Shown here in pieces: positions 55,510 through 64,000 of a stretch of 64,000 nucleotides of DNA (positions are counted from its first letter, which is position 1; each line of letters opens with the position of its first letter). The translations under genes and the position numbers were made by a program. Origin of the DNA: Phoenix dactylifera (Eukaryota; Streptophyta; Magnoliopsida; Arecales; Arecaceae); the NCBI RefSeq assembly GCF_009389715.1, contig NC_052399.1, positions 20,825,045 through 20,889,044 on the forward strand. Reading direction: 5' to 3'. The notes under the pieces were generated by a model that was given only the letters and a program-made list of their open reading frames with translations, was not told the origin of the DNA and did not search any database.

Positions 55510-58500
55510 ATGGAGAACACGAAGGCGATCCTTGCGCTCTCTTCTCCCTCCGAATCCCTAGCGCCCGAAGCCGAATCACAGATCTCATCTCTCCTTTGCG
55601 GTACACTTCCTTCCGTTCGGAAACCCTACATTCTTGTCTTGTGACGTACTGCTAGAAACCTCTGCCCATCATTGCATCGTTCTGGTAGGCTCTTCAAGAG
55701 ATTCGGTAGAACCTATAGAAAACTATTAATAATTTTTTTGGGATCGGTTTTTCTGATTGAGGATCTAAGAAAATCGTCAATCTCGTTAAATTCTTGTAAG
55801 TCTCGAGTTTTCTTTGATGGATACCTGAATGCTTCGTCTCCTCGTTGTTTTGATCTTATTAAGATCGTATTTGCTGCCTAAAGATTCATGCTAAGATGCT
55901 TTTGCTCGCGGCATTTGGAATTTCTTGATCCGTTTAAAGATCTGAAAAGTTTCTCCTTTAGGATTCAAGAACTATAGTTTCTTGAACGAATTCTAATAGA
56001 TTTTATTCCCTTTTTTCTATTTGTGGATTATCTAAGTGCTATGATGTTTCTACTGTAATTTTGTTCCCATATATGTTTCCATAAGCATTTTCTAGTGAAA
56101 TCTTTAACGTTGATGCACGGAAAAGCAGAGTTGCAGCGTGTTTCTTGATTAATATCAATATAGTATTTATGCTATTTTTGGAAGGAATACTCATTCCTCT
56201 TCTTTGTGTAGATCAATATGTGAAGTCATCGAATCTTTCTATATGCAAGGATTTCATCCATTTTGTAGAATCTATAGAAAACTAGTAAAAGTTTCTCGGA
56301 TTAATCTGGGAGAAAACTCTTGAGTTTTCTTATGAATTCCATGCTTAAACATCTTGAATTCCTACTTTTTGGAATTAGTTTGCTGAAGATATACAAATAT
56401 TCCTATCTAGGTGTTAAACTATAATTTCTTGAATGGAGTCTTATAGTTTCTTTTCCCTGAGCCATGTAATTTAGTTTGCTGGTTTATTTCACAAGCTATT
56501 CAGTGTCCGGGACTTCTAAGTGTGCTTATGCAATTCTAACAAATTATATTTCGATGGTTTCTGGTGATTGAATGGATTCATAATTTTTTTTTTCTTGTGG
56601 AGTCTTCTCCAATACTAGAAGATCTGGAAAGAGAGATGCACGTGTCACTTGATCAATGTGTGATTTAGTTTATTCTGAGACAAAGTTGTAAACTTAAAGA
56701 TTTCTATAAGGGTTGCCTTAACTCTTCTCTTTGTTTTGGTTTTCATCTTAGATCATATTTACTGCTCAAAAGCTCATGTTTAGATGCTTTGGCCTGCAAT
56801 CCTTGGAATTTTTTGGTTAATCTTCAAATATCTGGAAAATTTTTCCATTCCAGGAATCAAGAATCACAATTTCTTGGACTAATCTTGACATATTTCCATT
56901 TTGGGATGATTTAAGGACCAGTGTCCTAAAAAGTGGCTGCAATATGTGGGTGGTCAATGGATTGCATAGTACATATGCAGTACATGGATGAAAATAAATA
57001 TAATATTTTAAGTCTAATAAAGAAAATAATGATAGTATTTTTTTATGGATGGATAATAACAATAGTAATAGCAACATGTATTATTTAATATCTACCGTCT
57101 AATAGCAATAGTTGTAGCAAAATCAATATTTTAGCACTATTAATATGTGTACAAGTCCTGCTTGAAACTCAGCAAACCTAACCATCAGCTTGAACCCGCT
57201 TCAGCTACACAGCCCCACATAAGATTGGGCTGTATATGTAGCTCCAGAGTAACAAATGCAGCCATATGATATTAAGCCGGCCAGCTTTGCTGCCGTGCAA
57301 TGCTAAGTTGACTGTCCTGGTCCATATGTGATATGAGTTATATAGTAATGCATACAAACAGTGCTGTATGGTCAAGGGGCTGCATATGCTGCAACATGCA
57401 TTGCATTTAAAACACTGCTAGGTACTTTGACAGTTTAATTTCTACCATAAGTTTGTTGCCATATGCATTCACGAGCTCTTGTTATTGGTAGGTACTGCAA
57501 ACTATTTGAAGCATTCTGAAGTCCTGAACTTCTAGGTGTAGTCCATGCAATTCCGATCATTTTTACTGCAGTCTTTTGGTATTTGAAGAACTGATGATAT
57601 CATTGTTTAACACTGAATGCATGTGAAATTTAGTTCATGCACTGCAAAACGCAGTTCCATCTGTCTGCCTGTTATACCAGCTCAAGTTATATTATCTGCA
57701 GCAGGATTTTGCGCTCTTCATTTGCAAGCTTGGTTGATTCTTTCTGCATTTGAAGGTTTGGTAAAGTTGGTAAAATTCATATAAAATTTAAAGTTTCTCA
57801 GATCATTATTGAAATTCAGTAAAATTGACAATCTAGTTGAATTCTTGCAAACCTGAGAGAATTCTTTAATTACAATTTGGAAGCTTATTCAAGATCTTAT
57901 TGTTTCCAACGACTTGCAACTTTTGGAATTAAAATTTAATCTTTGAAGATCTGAGAACCTTTTTTCCTAGGATTTAATGATTGAAATTTCTTAAGTTGAT
58001 TTTGATAGTTTATCTCCCCTATATTCCATTTTGGGCTTATCAGAGCATTATTTCAGTTCTACCATAATCCTTTTGAAATGTGCTTATGTATGCTTTGCTT
58101 GATGGTTGATTGTACGAGTTAAACAAAGTTTGTGAACTTCTAAGTGTTCTTATGTGATTCAGAAAAAAATTTCACAAGATGGTTTCTTGAGATGCAGTAG
58201 ATTGTGAACTTTTTATTTATGGAATCTTGTGTGGTACCAGAAGGTGACATTATCATTTCATTGGAACATACATGATATTGTTGTTGATGCTTTCTGAAAT
58301 AGATGCATGTATCCCTTGATCAAAATCGGTTTGATGTATTAGATTTGCAAGGAAGTGGCATTCCTCCTCGATCTAACTTTATGCAAGGCAATATTATGTT
58401 TCAACTCATGCCCTTGATCAGCAAATGCTATTAAATAGAGGGTTAAGAAGTCCTTGATATAGTTGCAATTTTCTGCCATTAGGGATATTATAGTTTTGCT

Positions 58501-59282
58501 GTCTTCTCATCTTGGTACAAATTCTTACTTTAAACATCCATTAATGAATACAGATGTGTCACAGCAGCTTCAGATAGCTATCCAAAACATGCTTAAGATG
58601 ACCAGGTAAGCTTCTTGCTGGTTGTCATCTTCATACTAATAGTTTGAAGGTAAAACCAGTTCTTTTCAATCTAAAGAAACATAACCTGTTTTGTGTTTCA
58701 AGAAAAAACATGACTACCTTAACTAGTGCCTCACTGCAGAGTTAAGTGTCTCCTCACTTGGATGGGCGTCAACTGGTTCAGTTGGGAAAGTTGCTGGGAT
58801 TAGTTACTAGTGACCTGGTTAGGTCCCACTTACCCACTTTAAAATTTATTATCTCATGAATTGAGTAGGGGCTAGAAACCCCTTTTGTTGTTCAAAAGAA
58901 AAGTCATATTTTCATTTTATTCCTCTCTTACAGCATGTCATAATTTTGATAATTATTTTTCTTCTAGGTATATCTGTTGCTCTTTATTTTATACATAAAT
59001 ATTGGGTTTTGATCCAAACATGCAAAGCTGACGGTTCTGTTTGCTATAACTTTGTATATCAATCAGTTTTCTATCTTCCTTTTGTTAATTTCTTGTTTCT
59101 GATTGTGCTCATCGTACATAAACAGTGAGATTGATGAAACCTCTGCTGAGATAATGGAAGAAATAGAGAAGTCCAAGGAGTCTGCAGGTGTTAAAAATAA
59201 GATCTTGGAGGAAGAGAAAGAACGATTCCAGAAAGCTGCTATTGCTGTGTTAGAGATGCTGAATGGCAGTAATGTCAATTAA
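55510..59282 (+). CDS. Small coiled-coil protein, 99 residues, three exons
   Basis: Coding exons are 55510-55600 (91 nt), 58554-58605 (52 nt) and 59126-59282 (157 nt), exactly 300 nt with stop. Introns obey GT-AG: G|GTACAC...ATACAG and AG|GTAAGC...AAACAG. The protein begins MENTKAILALSSPSESLAPE, crosses the first junction at LLC|D with VSQQLQIAIQNMLKMT, and continues SEIDETSAEIMEEIEKSKES to the end, AVLEMLNGSNVN. It is acidic and heptad-like from about residue 30 to 85, so probably a helical coiled coil, with no signal peptide or membrane segment. It resembles a small conserved plant protein; I faintly recall the label 'maternal effect embryo arrest 9' for such proteins but cannot confirm it. 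Most of the locus is intron 1 (2953 bases). Confidence 0.85.
55880..58180. repeat. Degenerate internal repeats in intron 1
   Basis: A loosely conserved phrase recurs in direct orientation: TGGAATT, a GATCTGAAAA-like word, a CTAGGATTYAAGA-like word, AATTTCTTGA, then ATAGTTT and CCC. Copies lie near 55910-56010, 56345-56460, 56800-56910 and 57905-58030. A second phrase, CTTCTAAGTG then CTTATGCAATTC and GATGGTTTCT, recurs near 56515, 57530 and 58135. The intron seems to have grown by old tandem duplications. Confidence 0.6.
56919..57417. mobile_element. hAT-like MITE inside intron 1
   Basis: Ends are CAGTGTCCTAAAAAGTGGCT on the left and, as reverse complement, CAGTGTTTTAAATGCAATGC on the right. 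CAGTGTTTTAAA-type termini are typical of plant hAT MITEs. Flanks TTAAGGAC and CTAGGTAC agree at 5 of 8 bases, a possible worn 8-base target duplication. The element is 499 bases and non-coding. Confidence 0.65.
58761..58893 (+). mobile_element. tRNA-derived SINE inside intron 2
   Basis: The head carries a box A-like TGGTTCAGTTGGGAAAG and a box B-like CTGGTTAGGTCCCAC about 30 bases later, as in plant SINEs with a tRNA-like Pol III promoter. The tail ends with TTGTTGTTC. The element lies in the same orientation as the gene. Confidence 0.6.
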
Positions 59283-61721
59283 GATCTGTCTACTGTCACT
59301 TCGTGAAGCATTATATGTTTTTCTTTTTATTCCATTCTTTTTTCTGGCTAGAGCCATTCATGTCACAAGGTGAACTATGTGAATAGTAGTTTGGCCTTTG
59401 AACATTGACGCATATGCAAGGTTGTCCTTTTGTGCATGATTTTCATATTGTCAATTAAAGACAATTTTTACTTTGAAGGCTACTATATTAGTTATTTGGA
59501 TGGCTGTTCTTACAGGAAGATAGTGCTAGAGTTATGGTGTTCAGTTATTAAAGTATATAATGAACACAATGTACTTATATCATCAGTTTTTAATATTTCA
59601 TCTTCTTTAAATTATTATTAAATGATAGTGCGCAATATTTGTAATGGGAAGATGTTTGATATCTCAGAATCTTTTTATGTGAAGGATAATCTGTTCATTT
59701 GCTGGGTACGAATTTTATAAGAATCTCTGCAACATTGTCGAGTATCTTGGTCCTGACATCATGTAAATGGCCTTGGATTTTTCTTTCATCCAAGACAATC
59801 TAGACATATAAGGACTTCAGAGACGTTGGCCTTTGTGCCCATGTACACTGCCTCAGTATGAAACAGCAGTTAATGAGTCCTGTAATTATGGAAAAAAGAC
59901 CCAGATGGAATATATTCTGTTGTTTGGCTTTTTAGATGGTTCAGGATTTGATCCACTTTAAAAATCTTTGGATCTAGTAGAAAAACATTTCAGCATTATA
60001 TAGCTATTGAACTATGCTATGAGTTAGATGTATGTATCTTTAAGTTAGTATTAGTCTGTTGGAGGGCTTAAATATGTAGTGCTTGTATCTGGAAGCTGCT
60101 GAAGAGATGGATTTGCAAAAAAACTTTCTATACTTCATAACACACATATTCTTTGTCCATATGTTTTTGTTCATTCTTTATGTGGTTATCTACACAGATC
60201 TAGCTATGGCATTAAGTCAAATTTATGTTGTTATCAGAAGACTTCACAGCCTAATGTTTGCACAGAAGTGATCAATGTTCCCCTAATATCTTGAACGCAA
60301 ATCCAACCACAGTTAGCAACATAAGTATCATCTAGGTCAAGATGGCTAGTGTAGTAGCTAATACACTTGCATTGACTTTACAGCAGATTGATTGTTTGCA
60401 AGAAAGATCTGAATGCAGTCTAGAAAGGTGACATGCAAACAAGATTGATTGTATAGACACCACAACACTCATATTTTTATGTTATCAATAGTATCCTCTC
60501 GTGAATAAAGTTTGAACACGTACATGTGGGTTCAGTAGCTAAACTTGTTTTATTTGTTATTTTTTCTTAAAGGTATTTTTCTTTCTTGAATTGTAAGATA
60601 TGAATTTGTTTTCTCACATAAGTAGAGAATAGTAATGTTTCAACCTTCACAATTGACTGTTAGTGATTTATGAGCAGTTATGATTGTTCCTTTTTGTCTT
60701 TTCACCTTGATCAAAGTGATCACATATCTGATGCTGATATTAAAGCGGTGAATTATCGACTCCTTTTGCAATAGCTAGCGGTTGACCTTGTTTAACACTG
60801 CACTTACATGTTAGCATTTGCCTTCCTTTCTCTTCATTCAGAACAGATTGCTGGCAACATCCAGGATGCTTTTTTATTCAGATTATCAAGAGTAGTGAGT
60901 GGTGACTGTTCTTCTGTTGACTAAATATTTTTTTTCTAACTTGAAAGTTCTTTTGCTTGCAGTTCTTTCATTATTTAAGTTAAAAAAATTCTCTTTTTAT
61001 GCACGCATTCAAAAAACAATTTTAAATCAATTGTTTAAGGCTGCTTAGTCAAAATTGGTTTCTTTTTGCTTCTCTTCCTGTTTATTCTGTTTCCATGCCA
61101 GTCCATCCACAGCCCCCTCAACACCCCCCCACCCCAAAAGAACTTTTATTTTTTGCTGGACCGATCAAATTCTTTGTATTTGGATATCTTTAGTGGCTAC
61201 AGCTGGTTGTGCAATGGAGCTTTCAGCTTCTGCTTTGGGGTCTGACTTAGGCTTCACTGCAGTCCAACCGATCGGTGTGAAACATTTTCAAGCATCGATG
61301 CAGTGCAGTTTCGCATTTTCTTGCGTACCTTTTTTGTCCTTTCTTCCAAGCTCTCTTTTCAGTCTTCCTACCTTTCAAATCTCCTCTTCAGTTTTTGGAT
61401 GAGGATGGATGAGGTCAAAGTTTGGATCAAGATTTCAATAGTGAATAGTGCATTGATGATGGAAGGCCAATGAAGTAGGAGTCTGCCATAGGCTGAGGAG
61501 ATGCTGATGGACTGTGCATCAAGCCTTACCTGGTCATAACTCACCTTTCAATACATTCAAATTCCATACAACCACCTTTGAGTAAGTTATTTTGTTTAAT
61601 AAATTCAACATAGAATTTTCCTTCTAACTGTTCTCCTTTTTAAAATCCATTTTTTCCTACCGTCCTGAAATTCTTGCAACTCTGGCTTTTATTTTTTGCT
61701 AGTTGAAGTGGAAGAGAAAAT
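59283..61721. other. 3' UTR of the small coiled-coil gene, then intergenic DNA
   Basis: AT-rich with no further gene recognised. ORFs such as 61055-61402 have no family resemblance. Confidence 0.5.
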
Positions 61722-61975
61722 ATTAGAAAGGACATCTGGGAACCAAAAAGTACATGGGTTAGTCTTTACACTCGGTCCATTATTTCAAAATTTAATGATT
61801 TCTTCTCTATCCCCTAACAACCAAGGATGTAGGTATTAGTTCAAAATTATTAGAAAGGACATCTGGGAACCAAAAAGTACATCAGTTAGTCTTTACACTC
61901 GATCCATTATTTCAAAATTTAATGATTTCTTCTCTATCCCCTAATAACCAAGGATTAAGGTATTAGTGCCAGTAC
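61722..61975. repeat. 127-bp tandem duplication
   Basis: Copies start ATTAGAAAGGACATCTGGG at 61722 and 61849 and differ at only a few positions. Confidence 0.93.
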
Positions 61976-63027
61976 CTTTGCTGATCACCTTCCACCACAT
62001 TATGCCCTTGCCATTCCGGCATGTGTCAGTTTGTATCAAAGAAAGAAAAGGTACTTGAAATCCCTTTTTTGATAAAAAATATGAAAAAGTAGATTTAATA
62101 GATGCCATGCTGACATGTGCCACTGCCAGGTGCTGGTACTAGCCTGGCATGATACATATTGACCAGCACAGACCAGTACAACCAGCACTTGATAATATTT
62201 TAACAACAAAGTAATCCATTGAATTGTTGAGCAGTAGATTTTGTAATGGGGACAGGCATCAAAAACAGCATTTGTGCTTGGTTTTGGGGCATTGCTGTTT
62301 CCTATCAGATTTCCCATTGGTTTGGTGGTGTTTCTCAAAGGCTCTTTCTGAAGATGGGAACCATCATTTATCAAAATCTTCACTCTGTTCCCTTGCATAA
62401 ACCCTCTGACTAACATAAGGGTAGATATCTGGCTCTAATCCCTGTGTTAGTCCCATTTTGCCTCAGCAACCATGGATTTCTACTGATAAGAGAGACATGT
62501 GGCCTGGTTGCTGCTAGTGTTGTTTGTGATGGCCATTTGTGGAATCTCCATCACCCACCAAACTGGTAAAGTTCTGGAATGAAATATAGAAGAATGTCAC
62601 ATGGTTCTGTTTTACGTTGTAGTTAAAAAACAAGAAACTAGAACTTTAGTTGCTCAGTATCTTGTGATTGCGTTTATTTGGGCTGTAACAGTATAAGTTT
62701 AGGAATCATACTGTTTTCAATGACTTTTGGTTTAGTCTTGACTGCTTCTTATTTAACACTATTTAGTGTTCCTTTTCCACATTAAGTTATTTGAAATGTT
62801 TGATATTATTTTCTTTTGTTAAAAACATGTTATCAGAACCAGTGACATAAAGGACTCACCGTATTACCCTTTCTAGAAGAAATTTCAGTTCTTTACTTTT
62901 CATTCTGATCTCATCTTGCAAACATCTTATTCAAGAATACTTATTCCCCCATCATTTTTTCTTACTCTTTGCCTACCATCTCACTTGCATGGTGGCTGGT
63001 CTTCAGAAGCAGTTTTATTGCTTTGTG

Positions 63028-63030
<3 letters not shown>
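61976..63030. other. Intergenic DNA, nothing recognised
   Basis: No supported gene. GGCATG- and CCAGCAC-type short repeats occur near 62120-62190. Confidence 0.5.

Positions 63031-63059
<29 letters not shown>
63031..63059. repeat. (CT)n microsatellite
   Basis: About 14 CT units. Confidence 0.95.
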
Positions 63060-63063
<4 letters not shown>

Positions 63064-63650
63064 AAATCATTGTGCCCATTCTCACGCTTACACAAATAGA
63101 TATTCACACATGCACAGAGAGAGAGACCCACGTCCTGACCTACACATGTACAGACTGTAGACGGGACCCCTCTTTTAATGCCTTAGAAACTATCCAAGTG
63201 CCTTAAATAATGACACCCTGGGACCCCACTTTTGCCGGAATGGTTTGATCATGATCGTATTTTGCATTGCATCTGAGGCTGCATACTTCAATTTTTTCAT
63301 GAAAGGACCAGATCACGAGGTTTCAGGATATCCGCTGTTCAAGATATTCGGACTACGTGTGATCTACTGTCTGAAGTCATAAGATGTTAGTTATGTAATC
63401 ATCTGACATTTTAGCCCACCTGACAATCAGGCAACTGGCCTTATTGGATGGTAAGCTCTCCGCCATCAGATATTTTTATGACAATGAAACATCTGTCTAT
63501 TGGTTCTTTTCCAATGATTTCTTCCTTGCCGTCAAATGCCTTCTAATGGTGTGATCCACACCATCAAAGGAAACAGTTGTCTTTTAGCAACTAAAGTCCG
63601 AGAGTCCCTCTCGATCCATGGTTTTTTTTTGAGATTTAGTGATTTTCTTT
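63060..63650. other. Intergenic DNA, nothing recognised
   Basis: Mixed-composition sequence, no gene signal. Confidence 0.5.
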
Positions 63651-63703
63651 AGTTCCACATTGCTTGTGCCAAAACTAGGGGCCTCCCGAGGTACCTAAAT
63701 AAG
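63651..63703 (+). promoter_or_regulatory. USE-like motif with TATA-like box
   Basis: AGTTCCACATTG (63651-63662) resembles the plant USE with two changes. CCTAAATAAG follows at 63694. Sequence after it (to the window end) is non-coding, with no recognised RNA gene. Confidence 0.25.
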
Positions 63704-64000
63704 CCCCTCTACCTGCTAGAAGCATTGCTCAATTTCTCTAGCAAGTGGCCTGTTAGCAAAGCTCCAGCGTATCTTGCAGAAGGTGGCCAGAATTTGATTG
63801 TTTTAGGCTCCGAAGGATGCAGAGGTTTTGGGCACTGCAAAAGGTCCCGGCCAAGGGCGTAGTGATTCAGGGAAGCCCTATTTTTTCTTCTCGTCTTTCC
63901 TTTTCTTTTCTGCTCTTAGTTTAGTTTTAATCTCGCATGAGCATGGCATGGCATTTTTTCCCATCCTAGTCTTTAGTTCTCCAGGGGTTTTGGGGGAAGG

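Overview
This is a window of a plant nuclear genome. The evidence is: introns with GT-AG borders, AT-rich intergenic DNA around short GC-rich exons and promoters, plant-type LTR and non-LTR retroelements, and plant-restricted gene families (an FCS-like zinc finger protein, a glycine-rich wall-type protein, a chloroplast-targeting exon). Base composition and repeat types suit a monocot such as a palm, but that placement is inference. A run of exactly 100 N (6002-6101) marks an assembly gap, so sequence order across it is not guaranteed.

Layout. 1-1.8 kb: end of a minus-strand LTR element with a very GC-rich internal block. 2-5.4 kb: a small inverted-repeat element, a tandem duplication and an LTR-like remnant. 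6.7-6.9 kb: an orphan first exon of a probable thylakoid-lumen protein. 8.7-14.2 kb: a decayed, intron-containing copy of the RTEL1 (regulator of telomere elongation) helicase gene. 15.4-26.9 kb: an almost full-length but inactivated Ty3/Gypsy element of Tat type on the minus strand, flanked by ~740 bp LTRs; it carries gag and pol on the minus strand, two tandem-repeat arrays, and a spliced plus-strand ORF with its own TATA box. 28.1-28.7 kb: RTE-type LINE remnant. 29.9-31.2 kb: a diverged tandem duplication. 34.7-36.5 kb: L1-type LINE 3' end.

37.0-39.4 kb: an intact minus-strand FLZ-domain gene with a 5'-UTR intron. 40-50 kb: mostly gene-poor DNA with microsatellites, a G-box cluster and a Copia remnant. 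50.9-52.2 kb: an intact single-exon gene for a secreted glycine-rich protein, with a MITE-like repeat of one family on each side. 53.5-54.9 kb: a TA microsatellite and a terminal-inverted-repeat element. 55.4-59.3 kb: an intact three-exon gene for a 99-residue coiled-coil protein whose large first intron holds internal degenerate repeats and a hAT-like MITE, and whose second intron holds a SINE. 59.3-64 kb: gene-poor, with a tandem duplication and a possible snRNA-type promoter motif.

Three protein genes look functional: the FLZ gene, the glycine-rich protein and the small coiled-coil protein. They are unrelated and independently transcribed; there is no operon-like arrangement. The most unusual content is the Gypsy element's convergent, spliced antisense ORF together with its satellite-like arrays, followed by the RTEL1 pseudogene.
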